Of a stretch of DNA of 40,719 nt, positions 1 through 8,860 are shown in pieces. Each line of letters begins with the position of its first letter. Positions within the stretch are counted from its first letter, which is position 1. Under the pieces are notes generated by a model that was not told where the DNA came from, did no database searches, and saw nothing but the letters and a program-made list of their open reading frames with translations. The position numbers and the translations under genes are program-made. The DNA comes from Bacillota bacterium (GTDB lineage: Bacteria; Bacillota; Halanaerobiia; B1SED10-174), in assembly GCA_007122335.1 (NCBI GenBank), contig SKTZ01000063.1:1-40719 (forward strand), in the 5' to 3' direction.

Positions 1-2
1 AG

Positions 3-1898
3 GATAAAAAAATACCTGGAAAGGTTTTTGCAGAATGGCAGGAAGCCGTTCAAAATATTGCTTTTTTTCTAAATGTTTCCCTGGTATTAATCATGGAGGC
101 GAATAAGAATCGGGGTAAAATTGTTGCAAGCAATATCTCCGTAAAAGATATAAAAAGCAATTCTGATCCAGAAAATAACCCCCTCCACCTAGGTCAAAAG
201 ATAATGGATGAAGGGGAACCGTTAAAAATCTCTTTTTCTGCCCGACCGGTTAAATTGGAAACTGAAAAAGGGCAAGAAATGGTTTTAAAATCTGCCCTGG
301 GTTTCCCCGTCCACTGGCCTGATGGTGAAATTTTTGGATCTTTGAGCGTTTTTTCTTCGGGAGAAAATGGACAGGGCGAAAAAACAGAAAAAGGCCTTGC
401 TCAATTTAAGGATTTCTTTGAGAAAAACCTGGAAATGATTTGTTTGGATAAAAAATTAAAAGAACAGACCAGAAAAAGAAAGGAACTCAAAAAAAGCCTA
501 AAAAAAAGACAGAAGGATTATCAGGAAACCGTCAACTCTATAAGTGATGGTGTTTTGGAATTTGATGAGGAAGGAAATATAATTTTTGCCAACCAGGCCG
601 CAGGAAATATCCTGGAGGAGAAAAAAGATGATTTAATTGGTGAAAACCTTGAGGGATTTTTTAAATTTACTTTAGTACAGAATAAAATCAATGCATCCAT
701 AGAAAATTCCCTCCTGGGGCGAAAAGAGCTTGAATATAAGATAATAACTAAAACAGGGAAAGAGCGAATTCTGAAGCTAACCCTGGCCCCCGGGGAGAGA
801 AGCTTCTCAGAGGGACGTTTCCTTTTTTTCCGGGATATTACAGAGAGCAAAAACCAGGGGAGAAGGATGAAATACCTGAGTTTCCATGATACACTTACCA
901 ACCTTTATAACAGGGCTTTCCTGGAAGAGGAGTATAAAAGGCTGGATGTAAAAAGGCAGATGCCAACCTGTCTTTTAATTGCTGATTTAAACGGGCTTAA
1001 ATTGATTAATGACTCCTTCGGATTTCGCAAGGGAGATCTTGCCCTGAAAAAAGCAGCTGAAATTCTACAAAAAAGCTGTCGCCGGGAGGATATTATTTCT
1101 CGCTGGGGTGGAGATGAATTTGTCATACTGCTGCCCAAGACAAGAGAAGATCAGGTGGCCAACCTTTGCTCCCGAATTAAAATGAACTGCCTGGCTACAG
1201 AAAATGAAGAATTTCCAATTTCTCTTTCCCTGGGAGTTGCAGTTAAGGAAAAACCGGGAGAAGGAATACATAGTCTTTTCCAAAAAGCTGAAAACAGGAT
1301 GCTGGAGAATAAACTATTGGAAAATCGCAGTGTAAAAAGCCATATCCTCAAGGCACTTTTAAAGACCCTTGCCGAGAAAAGCAGTGAAACCGAAGGCCAT
1401 GCCCTTCGCATGCAAAAAATGGCCTACGTAATCGGGGGAAAAATGGGACTCTCCCAATCTGATTTGGACCGACTATCACTCCTGGCAATTTTACACGATC
1501 TGGGCAAGACAATAATATCCGAGGAAATCCTGGAAAAGCCCGGACCGCTAACCCCAAAAGAGTGGAAAAAAATCAAACAACACCCGGTGACCGGTTTCAG
1601 GATTGCTTCTGCTACCGAAGAATTCATGCACATAGCATCCCTGATTCTGTACCACCACGAGTGGTGGGATGGTTCGGGTTATCCTTCTGGCATTGCTGGA
1701 GAAGAAATTCCCCTGCTTTCCCGGATAATTTCAATGGTTGACGCCTTTGATGTCATGACTACCGGCAGGCCTTATAAAAAGAAAATGTCCCGGGAAGAAG
1801 CAACTTTAGAGTTAAAAAGGTGTGCCGGGACACAATTTGATCCTGAACTTGTTGGGAATTTTGCTGAAGTTCTTCAAGAGGTAAATTTTGATTTATGA
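3..1898 (+). CDS. GAF-PAS-GGDEF-HD-GYP cyclic-di-GMP signalling protein, 5' partial
   Basis: Predicted bifunctional c-di-GMP enzyme, making c-di-GMP (GGDEF) and degrading it (HD-GYP). The frame is open to the window edge. The first ATG (93) has no ribosome site and the translated bases before it look like the start of a GAF-type sensor domain, so the true start lies upstream. Numbering from ATG 93: GAF-like remnant 1-100, basic coiled coil 105-145, PAS about 145-255, GGDEF about 260-415, HD-GYP about 425-601. The GGDEF motif is intact at 339-343, with a product-inhibition RxxD (330-333) exactly five residues before it. HD-GYP residues are intact: H468-D469, H521-H522 and the D526-GSGYP stretch. 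There is no transmembrane segment in the visible part, so it is probably cytosolic. Family assignment is firm; which activity dominates cannot be read. Confidence 0.93.
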   Translation, partial: DKKIPGKVFAEWQEAVQNIAFFLNVSLVLIMEANKNRGKIVASNISVKDIKSNSDPENNPLHLGQKIMDEGEPLKISFSARPVKLETEKGQEMVLKSALGFPVHWPDGEIFGSLSVFSSGENGQGEKTEKGLAQFKDFFEKNLEMICLDKKLKEQTRKRKELKKSLKKRQKDYQETVNSISDGVLEFDEEGNIIFANQAAGNILEEKKDDLIGENLEGFFKFTLVQNKINASIENSLLGRKELEYKIITKTGKERILKLTLAPGERSFSEGRFLFFRDITESKNQGRRMKYLSFHDTLTNLYNRAFLEEEYKRLDVKRQMPTCLLIADLNGLKLINDSFGFRKGDLALKKAAEILQKSCRREDIISRWGGDEFVILLPKTREDQVANLCSRIKMNCLATENEEFPISLSLGVAVKEKPGEGIHSLFQKAENRMLENKLLENRSVKSHILKALLKTLAEKSSETEGHALRMQKMAYVIGGKMGLSQSDLDRLSLLAILHDLGKTIISEEILEKPGPLTPKEWKKIKQHPVTGFRIASATEEFMHIASLILYHHEWWDGSGYPSGIAGEEIPLLSRIISMVDAFDVMTTGRPYKKKMSREEATLELKRCAGTQFDPELVGNFAEVLQEVNFDL

Positions 1899-2019
1899 AA
1901 AGGTGGGTTTTCTTTTTGGGTAAAAGATAGGATTTAAATTTCCTTTTTATTGATTTAAAGGTAAAGAGCACCTTTAAGTAGAAATAAAGGGAATAGAGAC
2001 TTTGAAAGGAGGTTAAAAG

Positions 2020-2328
2020 ATGGAAGAAGTAAAAAAAGTGGAAGGGTTTTTCAAGTCCTTATTTGATTTCTCGTTCTCATCCTTTATTACAACCAGGGTA
2101 ATTAAAATTCTCTACATTTTGTTTGTCATTGGGGCCGTGATTGCTTCGCTGGGAATTATCATCGCTGGGTTTACCCGAGGTGCTGGAACTGGTTTATTTA
2201 ATTTAATTATTGTGGGTCCGCTTGTGTTTTTATTGTGGGTCATTGGGGCCCGTGTTTATCTGGAAATTATTATAGTCATTTTTAGAATCGGGGAAGACCT
2301 TTCGGAAATTAGAAAAGGCAAGAGCTAG
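2020..2328 (+). CDS. DUF4282 family small membrane protein
   Basis: A 102-residue protein of unknown role with two hydrophobic segments (about 28-50 and 60-88) separated by a glycine-rich turn, and charged N- and C-terminal tails. The layout and the motif around ARVYLEIIIVIFRI match my recollection of DUF4282 membrane proteins. It has a strong ribosome site (GAAAGGAGG) nine bases before ATG 2020 and a good terminator 43 bases after the stop, so it may be a single-gene unit or the last gene after the c-di-GMP enzyme 121 bases upstream. No function is inferred. Confidence 0.8.
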   Translation: MEEVKKVEGFFKSLFDFSFSSFITTRVIKILYILFVIGAVIASLGIIIAGFTRGAGTGLFNLIIVGPLVFLLWVIGARVYLEIIIVIFRIGEDLSEIRKGKS

Positions 2329-2370
2329 AAGAAATTCTTATGAAAAAAATTTTGAACTACTTAATTAACT

Positions 2371-2397
2371 AAAACCCTTCTTTGGAAGGGTTTTTTT
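2371..2397 (+). terminator. intrinsic terminator after the DUF4282 gene
   Basis: A perfect 10-bp stem (2371-2380 with 2385-2394), a four-base loop, and a run of seven T from 2391. Confidence 0.85.
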
Positions 2398-2686
2398 CTG
2401 GAATAATTAAGGAAAGGTCTGGCATAACAGTTCGGGATTTTCTTTTATGAGTCTTTGACCCGGGAGTTTATAAAAACTTTATCTTTCCTTTAAAGAACTT
2501 TTAAACAAATATGCTATTTTGGAGTTAGCAAGCAGGGCAAAAAATCAAGTTTTTAATAAACAAATTATCCTCTGTTAGTGGGGTTCACATTTGCTGAATT
2601 ATTTCCTGATGAATATTTTGAACAAAGATTTTCCTGCTTAAGCGTCGATTACTCATAAAATCTGCAACTTGAAGGGGGAACAACAA
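2398..2686. other. AT-rich intergenic stretch upstream of a secreted-protein gene
   Basis: No open frame with coding character. A TTGACC (2455-2460) with a poor -10 match 17 bases later is the only promoter-like signal, and it is weak. The ribosome site of the next gene, AAGGGGGAA, lies at 2672-2680. I looked for a c-di-GMP riboswitch here because of the upstream enzyme and did not find one. Confidence 0.5.
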
Positions 2687-3769
2687 ATGAAGAAGAAAAA
2701 AAGTTGGATTCGATTTTCTTTCTTGTGTGTTCTTGTTTTTTGTTTTATTTTTTTCCCCGTTTTGGCCAATGAAGTTCACGCTGGTGAGGGCTGGAAATCG
2801 TTATTTTTTGAGCCTGGCCAGAGCTTTACCTATTTAATTAGGGCAGAAAAGGACGGAGTTGAAACTCTGGGTGAGGTTAGTATTTTCGTTTATCCTGCTG
2901 GCGGAGAAATGATTGAAATTAATCTACAACTTGAATTTGACGGGGAATATTTTGAGGTTTATGCAGAAGGTGATAGGAACGACATTGAGGATTTATACGT
3001 TAATCTTTTGGTTAGCATGATGTGGGAAATACCTGAACTGGCTATGCAGTTAATGATGCATACCTTTCTACAGCCCTGGGTTGAAACACCCCTCCAGGAT
3101 GCAGAACTATCCCTGGATTGGGTCTGGGAAGAAGATGAAGATTGGGATGACTGGGAGGATGAAGACCTGTTTATAGGAGTGGTAGGAGAAGCAACATATG
3201 GGGGTTTTGATGGCTTTGTAATCAGGGCCGAAGAAGATGTGGATTTGGATTTTGTTTTTGAAGTCTGTATTAATCCTACTCTACCTCTTCCCATTATGGG
3301 AAGGGCAAGCAATTTTGTCCCGGGAACTGAATTTGAAGGGGGTTCCCTTTATGCCGAACTAATTAATTATGAAATTGTTTCCTTTGCCGAAGTAGACCTG
3401 GAAGAAAAAAGAAAAACTGAAGCAACGATTCTGGATGAACTGGTAGAGTATTGGGCTGAACACGGCCTGGAAATAGGGGAAAGAACGATGAAAGCTTATG
3501 GGATGCTTGGTGCTGTGGCCGGATTTGGCCTGATGGTTGAAGGTGATGAAATTGAAGTTTATCTTTTTGATCCGGAAACAGCTGATGAGAAAACTCTTGA
3601 ATATCTCTATGAGGCAAGGGAGACGGGTAAGTTTGTCTTCGAAGAGATGGGTGGGATGGAAATCCCGGTGGTTATTAATGGATATATAATGCTAACTGGT
3701 CTTGAATATGGAACTTTTTATAAGCACCCGGAAAAAGATTTAATTGTGGAGATTTTTAATAGTTTTTAA
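2687..3769 (+). CDS. secreted acidic protein of unknown function
   Basis: A 360-residue protein with a Sec signal peptide: basic MKKKK start, hydrophobic core about 10-27, likely cleavage after A32 in the NEVHA-GEGW region. There is no lipobox. The N-terminal half (about 35-240) is predicted mostly beta and carries a very acidic, tryptophan-containing patch at 148-160. The C-terminal part (about 243-360) begins with an amphipathic helix and looks like a separate small alpha/beta domain. I chose ATG 2687 over the in-frame TTG at 2669 because the ribosome site AAGGGGGAA falls between them. Flanked by terminators on both sides, so probably transcribed alone. Family not recognised; exported location is well supported. 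Confidence 0.75.
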   Translation: MKKKKSWIRFSFLCVLVFCFIFFPVLANEVHAGEGWKSLFFEPGQSFTYLIRAEKDGVETLGEVSIFVYPAGGEMIEINLQLEFDGEYFEVYAEGDRNDIEDLYVNLLVSMMWEIPELAMQLMMHTFLQPWVETPLQDAELSLDWVWEEDEDWDDWEDEDLFIGVVGEATYGGFDGFVIRAEEDVDLDFVFEVCINPTLPLPIMGRASNFVPGTEFEGGSLYAELINYEIVSFAEVDLEEKRKTEATILDELVEYWAEHGLEIGERTMKAYGMLGAVAGFGLMVEGDEIEVYLFDPETADEKTLEYLYEARETGKFVFEEMGGMEIPVVINGYIMLTGLEYGTFYKHPEKDLIVEIFNSF

Positions 3770-3800
3770 ATAATTTTTTCAGGGTAAGACTTTTTTAAAA

Positions 3801-3838
3801 CGCTCCAGGTCTTAAAAACCTGGGGCGGTTTGGTTTTT
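3801..3838 (+). terminator. intrinsic terminator after the acidic secreted protein
   Basis: A 10-bp stem (3801-3810 with 3818-3827, one G-T wobble), a seven-base loop, then a T-rich tail ending in TTTTT at 3834-3838. Confidence 0.75.
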
Positions 3839-3856
3839 AAGCTCCTTAAAGAGGGG

Positions 3857-3893
3857 AATTTTCACCCTTCCTTTGTTAGGGAAGGTAAAATTT
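3857..3893. other. imperfect inverted repeat between genes
   Basis: About 15 paired bases with two single-base bulges (AATTTTCACCCTTCC against GGGAAGGTAAAATT). It could be a second, weak terminator after 3838 or an operator before mscS. The sequence does not decide. Confidence 0.4.
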
Positions 3894-4010
3894 GCAAAAA
3901 ATAGAAGTGTTTAAAAACCCCCGGTCTAATTTTTCAGTTCGGGAATTTTAAATTGAACTCCCGTGATTTATTACTAAAAATTTAAATTAAAGATAAGGAG
4001 GAAAATAAAA

Positions 4011-4805
4011 ATGGATAATTTTTTAGAGATTGCTTTACCTGTAATCAGGAGCATAGCTCTGGCGATTGTTGCCCTGTTTTTTGGTTTAATGATTATCAGG
4101 TGGATTGGGGAACGAGCAAGAAAATATTTAGAGAAAACCGGTATGGATAAAACCCTAAAACCCTTTATTATTTCCCTGGTAACAACTGTCCTAAAAATTC
4201 TCCTGGCAATTTCCATTATCCGGGTTCTGGGGATCGATACTACCTCGTTTGTAGCAGTAATCGCAGCGGCTGGTTTTGCTATTGGCCTGGCTTTTCAGGG
4301 TTCCCTTGCAAACTTTGCTGGGGGGGTTTTACTGCTAACCCTTCGTCCCTTTAAAGTTGGGGATTTTGTTGAAGCAGTAGGTTTTATGGGAACAGTGCAG
4401 TCCATCCAGATTCTCCACACTGAACTAACAACTCCCGACAATAAATTGATATACATACCCAACGGGAATCTCTCCAATTCCAGCATAGTTAATTTTTCAG
4501 CAAAAGACAGAAGAAGGGCTGATTTCAAATTCGGAGTGGGGTATGAAGAAGATACTGACAGGGTAATTTCAGTGTTAAAGGATGTTGTAGAATCCCATGA
4601 AAAAATCCTGAAAGAACCTCCACCATTTGTCCGTATGTCCGAACATGCTGATAGTGCAGTTATTTTCACGGTTAGGGTCTGGGCAATGGCCGAGGATTTC
4701 TGGAATGTTTACTTTGACGTGATTGAGATGGTCAAAAAAAGGTTCGACCAGGAGAAGATTTCTATTCCCTATCCCCAAATGGATGTTCACATGGACAAGA
4801 ATTAA
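4011..4805 (+). CDS. mscS: MscS-family small-conductance mechanosensitive channel
   Basis: Tension-gated inner-membrane channel that releases solutes on osmotic down-shock. At 264 residues it is near the length of E. coli MscS. Three hydrophobic segments are visible (about 8-28, 52-75, 78-110). The third is the glycine/alanine-rich pore helix, containing the stretch AAAGFAIGLAFQGSLANFAG. It is followed by the hallmark beta domain (RPFKVGDFVE, then IPNGNLSN-S-I-N) and an alpha/beta C-terminal vestibule region. The ribosome site AAGGAGG sits 11 bases before ATG 4011. Terminators on both sides indicate a single-gene transcript. Assignment is firm; ion preference is not determined. Confidence 0.95.
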   Translation: MDNFLEIALPVIRSIALAIVALFFGLMIIRWIGERARKYLEKTGMDKTLKPFIISLVTTVLKILLAISIIRVLGIDTTSFVAVIAAAGFAIGLAFQGSLANFAGGVLLLTLRPFKVGDFVEAVGFMGTVQSIQILHTELTTPDNKLIYIPNGNLSNSSIVNFSAKDRRRADFKFGVGYEEDTDRVISVLKDVVESHEKILKEPPPFVRMSEHADSAVIFTVRVWAMAEDFWNVYFDVIEMVKKRFDQEKISIPYPQMDVHMDKN

Positions 4806-4853
4806 AAAGACAAAACCGGAAAAAAGAGAGAGAAATTAAAAAGCTAAAAAATG

Positions 4854-4877
4854 AAAGGGCCCTGTCGGGCCTTTTTT
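4854..4877 (+). terminator. intrinsic terminator after mscS
   Basis: Stem AAAGGGCCC with GGGCCTTTT (one G-T pair), loop TGTC, followed by a T tract. Confidence 0.85.
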
Positions 4878-5186
4878 AATTTGTTTTTTCCAGGTAGAAA
4901 TAAATAAACTTCCTGGAAATACCGTTAAATGAACTGCTCTGTTTTACATTCCAAACGCCCATATACCAGGTTGTTCAGAAGTAAAATAAACAGGTTTTTT
5001 CCTGTTTTGGTGGGGAATGAAGGTGTTTTACACTTTAAAGCGAAACAGGTTAATATAACTCTTAATTAGAATGAATTTATTAATTTTAAGGATTTCCCAC
5101 TGGAAATCCTGTAAATTTTTGTTTTCTGGATTGATAGAAAGATACCAGAAAAAATCCGGCCGTTGCTTATCTTTATACAGAATGGG
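4878..5186. other. intergenic stretch with two short hairpins
   Basis: No coding frame. Two perfect small hairpins are present: AAACAGG-TTTTTT-CCTGTTT at 4988-5007 and GGATTTCC-CACT-GGAAATCC at 5090-5109, the latter followed by an AT-rich tail. Either may act in the leader of the two-component operon; no consensus promoter was found. Confidence 0.45.
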
Positions 5187-5912
5187 GTGATTATCCTGGC
5201 AGGAGAGAAAATTTTGATAATTGATGATGAAAGAGAAATCTGTGAAATGGTCTCTTTGTGTCTGGAGAATGAACGTTACCAGCCCTTAATTGCTGAAGAC
5301 GGCCGGAAGGGTTTACAGAGTGCCAGAGAAGAAAAACCTGACCTGATTATTCTTGATATTTACCTTCCGGATATGGATGGGATTGAGGTTTGCCAGGAAC
5401 TCCGTAATTTCACCAGTGTCCCCATTTTGTTTTTGAGTTGCAAAAGCGAGGATGTTGATAAGATTGTGGGATTACGGGTTGGGGGAGATGACTATATCAC
5501 CAAACCCTTCAGTCCCGGTGAACTGACTGCCCGGGTAAAAGCCCATCTCAGGAGGAACCGACTTCTTGATGCCATAAGTAAACACAACCAGATTTTAAGA
5601 TTTCCCGGGCTGGAAATTGATATAGGAAGCCATGAAATCCGAAAAAATGAGGCCAAGGTTCCCCTTTCGGCAATCGAATTTCAGATTTTAACCATCTTGG
5701 CCAAAAATCCCAATCGGGTTTTTAACCCCGACCACCTTTACGAACTTGTCTGGGGTAATGAAGAACTGTGTGACCCCCGAACAGTTGCAGTTCATATCAG
5801 TAATTTACGAAAAAAAATTGAATCCGATCCAACCAGACCTACATATATTCTGACTGTAAGGGGAGTGGGCTATAAGTTTAATGTTCCTTCCCCTGAACCG
5901 GAAAAACTTTAG
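5187..5912 (+). CDS. OmpR/PhoB-family response regulator
   Basis: DNA-binding output protein of the two-component pair with the kinase that follows 30 bases later. The receiver domain opens with KILIIDDE; the phosphoacceptor is the Asp of LIILDIYLPD and the conserved Lys lies in ITKPF. The C-terminal winged helix (about the last 100 residues) has the family ending GVGYKF. The start is uncertain: GTG 5187 (241 residues) keeps the first beta strand, and TTG 5163 would add eight residues. Neither has a convincing ribosome site. Target genes are not evident, though the neighbouring secreted-protein genes are candidates by position only. Confidence 0.93.
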   Translation: MIILAGEKILIIDDEREICEMVSLCLENERYQPLIAEDGRKGLQSAREEKPDLIILDIYLPDMDGIEVCQELRNFTSVPILFLSCKSEDVDKIVGLRVGGDDYITKPFSPGELTARVKAHLRRNRLLDAISKHNQILRFPGLEIDIGSHEIRKNEAKVPLSAIEFQILTILAKNPNRVFNPDHLYELVWGNEELCDPRTVAVHISNLRKKIESDPTRPTYILTVRGVGYKFNVPSPEPEKL

Positions 5913-5919
5913 AAAAAAA

Positions 5920-5936
5920 CCCTTCTTCGGGGAGGG
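5920..5936 (+). promoter_or_regulatory. UUCG hairpin covering the kinase ribosome site
   Basis: CCCTTC (5920-5925) pairs with GGGAGGG (5930-5936, one bulged base) around a C(UUCG)G tetraloop at 5925-5930. The paired 3' arm contains the GGAGGG ribosome site for the TTG start at 5943. The pairing is seen directly; a role in limiting kinase translation is inferred. Confidence 0.45.
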
Positions 5937-5942
5937 ATCGGA

Positions 5943-8843
5943 TTGGATTTTTTAACTTATTATTTTTTGATTTTTTATATGCTGACTGTTTCCGGCGCGG
6001 CCATATGCGGAGCCGGACTTTTTGTCATGGGAAAATATGTTCCAGTAAAAAAACTTTTCTTTCTTGGCCTGATTTCGGCAATAATAATGTCCCCGATCTG
6101 GCTTTTGAACTTATCCAATGGGTCCAAGGTTTATCTAACAATTTTACTTTTGGTAGTTCTAATTAACCTAACACAGAAATTCGGCTGGTTTATTTCCACT
6201 GGTGCAGCTCTTTCGGGGTTGGCCATTATGACTCTGATCGAATTTTCATTTACTCTCTTTCTGCAATTTAACCCTTCCTGGTTTATTCGAGTCCTTCATG
6301 CTTCACCTCCGAATCTATTGGGGCTGATCCTTGCGATAATTGGGCAAAGCTGGCTTAAAAGTTCACCAGCGGGGAACTGGTTTGCGGATGTTGAAAAAAA
6401 TGAAGATTCTGACTGGGAAAGGGCCTTAAAAATTGTTCCTCTGGGACAACTTTTTAATGCCTTTATTTTAATTGCAGTAACTGTTTCCTTGATTTCCTGG
6501 CCGGTTTTTAACCGTTTTTTACCTTTACTCTTAACAGGCTGTATTTTATTCAGCCTGTATCTGACCAAAAAATATTTTCTTCCCCGGAACTTTTCTCTCA
6601 CACCTATGGATGTTGCTGACCTGATGATTATGGTCCCAGTAATTTTCTATATTATCAGTGTTACAGGAGGTGTGGAGAGTCCCTGGAAAGTTTTCTTTTT
6701 GCTTTTAGTAATAACAAACGCCCTGAAGAAAAAAATTATATTTGGGCTTTTAAGTATCTTTTTTTCTGGTGGGGTTCTATTTTTCTTTGGGGTCAGGGAA
6801 TTAATTGAGGGGGAGAATTGGTTCTGGCAGCTTGATTTTCTCTGTTTTACCGCCCTGACTTTAATTTTTACATTAATTCGCTTTTTTATTTTTTCAGAAC
6901 AAAATCTCAAAGAAGAGGTCAAAAATACAAGGAGGAATATACTTTCCAGTATTTCGCATGACCTGAGAACGCCAATGACCCTGGTGCAGGGTTATACCGA
7001 GGTTATATTACAGGAAAAAATTTTAGATCCGGGTAAAAAACAGTACTACCTGGAGCTAGTCCTTAAAAAAGCCCGGGACTTAAAACGATTTGCCCAAAAC
7101 CTCCTGGAACTTGCTCGGCTTGAAACGGGGAAAATTCCCCTGCAGAAAGAGCAAATTTCATCCCAGGAGTACGTGGAAGGAATTGAAAAAAGTTATAGAT
7201 TAATTGCAGAAAAAAAAGAAGTGGGATTAAAAACCGATGTTATTGAGGATTTAAATTTTGAAGTTGACCCTTATTTGCTGGATCGGGTTCTGGCCAACCT
7301 TATTTTAAATGCTTTAACTCACACATCTCCTGGTGGGTCCATTACCGTTTCCTGCTCCAGAATAAAAGATGGCAATGAAGTGTTTTTTTCGGTGCGGGAT
7401 ACCGGGAAAGGGATAAGGGAAGACGAAGTGTCCAGAATTTTTTTGAGATTCTATCGGGGTTCCGAACAGGAAAGAAGCAAAGGAAAAGGATTGGGGTTAC
7501 CCATAGCCCGGGAGATTGTTGAATTACACGGAGGAAGGATCTGGGTAGAAAGCAAAAAAGGTGAGGGAACTACTTGTTTTTTTACAATTCCTATCAAGGC
7601 CAGGAGGGAAAAGACAGCAGAATTTTTTAGAAGGAGAGGAAAGTCTCTTGTAAAACCAATTCCCCTGGCCCAGTTTTTTTCTTTTATTTTTGTGATTTTT
7701 GCTTTTTTTGCTTCGGGTTTAGATTTTCATCCTAAAAATTTCAGCCAGATATTATTTTCTTTCTCAATCGGAACAATTATTCTAAGTGGAGTTGCTCCTT
7801 TAATTTTAAAAAGAGAAGATACTGGTGGGAGATTTTCCAACATTGGTTTTATTTATGATCTGCCTGTTTTGGTAATAATGATCTTCCTGATCCTCGCCAG
7901 CACAGGTTATTCTGCAAGTCCCTGGAAACTGCTTTTCATTCCTGTAATAATTACCAACAGTTTGAAAGGGAGTAAAGTTATCGGGCCTTTAAGTGTAGCC
8001 CTGGCTTCGGTTAGCCTCGTTATCATGGGGGTCATGGATTCTTTAAGGGGAATGGAATGGTTTATCGAGCAGGACCTTGCCTATATTACAATTTTTGCCC
8101 TGGTTTTTGGGGTAACCAATCACTTGAAAAAAGCTCAGGAAGCCCAAAAAACCGAACTCGCCCATTCGGGCGGGCATTTCTTGGCTTATCTTACTCACTA
8201 TCTCCAGGTTCCCCTTGAAGAAATTATCAATACCATGGAGAGCTTAATGGAGAAAAATAAAGAGGGCAAAAAGGATTTTCGCCCTGCTCTCCTTCATGTT
8301 CAACAACAGGTCTTCCAGTTAAACAGGTTTATCGAGAACGTTTTTGAAATAATCCAGTTTGAAGCAGGTAGGGCTGTATTGCAAATTGCTCCGATCCCCC
8401 TGGATGAACTTATAGAAAAGAGCCTTAAAAAGGCCAGGGCAGATAACAAGTTAAATCCTGTTGAATTCTCTTACTTCTGTGATGGTAGAGCCTGCAATTC
8501 TGCTTCTTTCCCTTTGCTTTTTGTGGACAGGGAAAGGTTCAGCAGGGCGCTGGCCAGTTTTCTATTTATTCCTCTTCTGGTTGGGGCGTATAATTTAAAA
8601 AACAAAATTTATTGTCGGGTTTTAAATAAAGGAGATGAAATTATTTTTGAAATAAGAGGGATTAAAAGGGTTAACGGAAATAATTCAAAGGAAAAATTAG
8701 AAATGAAAAACCTCTTCGACATGGAGATTATGATAATCGAAAAGATAATCAAGCTGCACAAGGGGGTTATTTTAATTGAAGAACGGCCGGGAAATGATGA
8801 AATAGTTTTAAGTTTAACGGTTCCAGTGAATGTACCTTTGTAA
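5943..8843 (+). CDS. tandem-duplicated membrane sensor histidine kinase with degenerate second kinase half
   Basis: A 966-residue membrane kinase, partner of the preceding regulator. The N-terminal region (1-317) has many transmembrane segments. The first kinase half is complete: H-box with H339 and P344, N-box N456, DTGKG 486-490, GKGLGLP 514-520. A second set of membrane segments follows (about 575-725). Then comes a second H-box-like segment (H752, P757, but lacking the usual E/R/T residues) and a C-terminal region with no recognisable N-box, DxGxG or GLG motif. The two halves are related: the motif SPWK at 246 and at 659, followed by ITN-x-LK, lies exactly 93 residues before each H-box histidine. 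The second half is therefore probably a pseudokinase or dimer/regulatory module. The TTG start has GGGAGGG seven bases upstream. Signal unknown. Confidence 0.92.
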   Translation: MDFLTYYFLIFYMLTVSGAAICGAGLFVMGKYVPVKKLFFLGLISAIIMSPIWLLNLSNGSKVYLTILLLVVLINLTQKFGWFISTGAALSGLAIMTLIEFSFTLFLQFNPSWFIRVLHASPPNLLGLILAIIGQSWLKSSPAGNWFADVEKNEDSDWERALKIVPLGQLFNAFILIAVTVSLISWPVFNRFLPLLLTGCILFSLYLTKKYFLPRNFSLTPMDVADLMIMVPVIFYIISVTGGVESPWKVFFLLLVITNALKKKIIFGLLSIFFSGGVLFFFGVRELIEGENWFWQLDFLCFTALTLIFTLIRFFIFSEQNLKEEVKNTRRNILSSISHDLRTPMTLVQGYTEVILQEKILDPGKKQYYLELVLKKARDLKRFAQNLLELARLETGKIPLQKEQISSQEYVEGIEKSYRLIAEKKEVGLKTDVIEDLNFEVDPYLLDRVLANLILNALTHTSPGGSITVSCSRIKDGNEVFFSVRDTGKGIREDEVSRIFLRFYRGSEQERSKGKGLGLPIAREIVELHGGRIWVESKKGEGTTCFFTIPIKARREKTAEFFRRRGKSLVKPIPLAQFFSFIFVIFAFFASGLDFHPKNFSQILFSFSIGTIILSGVAPLILKREDTGGRFSNIGFIYDLPVLVIMIFLILASTGYSASPWKLLFIPVIITNSLKGSKVIGPLSVALASVSLVIMGVMDSLRGMEWFIEQDLAYITIFALVFGVTNHLKKAQEAQKTELAHSGGHFLAYLTHYLQVPLEEIINTMESLMEKNKEGKKDFRPALLHVQQQVFQLNRFIENVFEIIQFEAGRAVLQIAPIPLDELIEKSLKKARADNKLNPVEFSYFCDGRACNSASFPLLFVDRERFSRALASFLFIPLLVGAYNLKNKIYCRVLNKGDEIIFEIRGIKRVNGNNSKEKLEMKNLFDMEIMIIEKIIKLHKGVILIEERPGNDEIVLSLTVPVNVPL

Positions 8844-8860
8844 AACAAAAGGAGAGACAG

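Noticed and set aside
2520-2660. Possible c-di-GMP riboswitch (AGCAAGCAGGGCAAA) downstream of the GGDEF gene
   Set aside because: The short resemblance to the GEMM core is not followed by the conserved tetraloop-receptor and second helix.
2425-3975. Shared CAGTTCGGGA-TTT motif upstream of the acidic protein gene and mscS
   Set aside because: Only two copies of about a dozen bases in AT-rich DNA; chance is not excluded.
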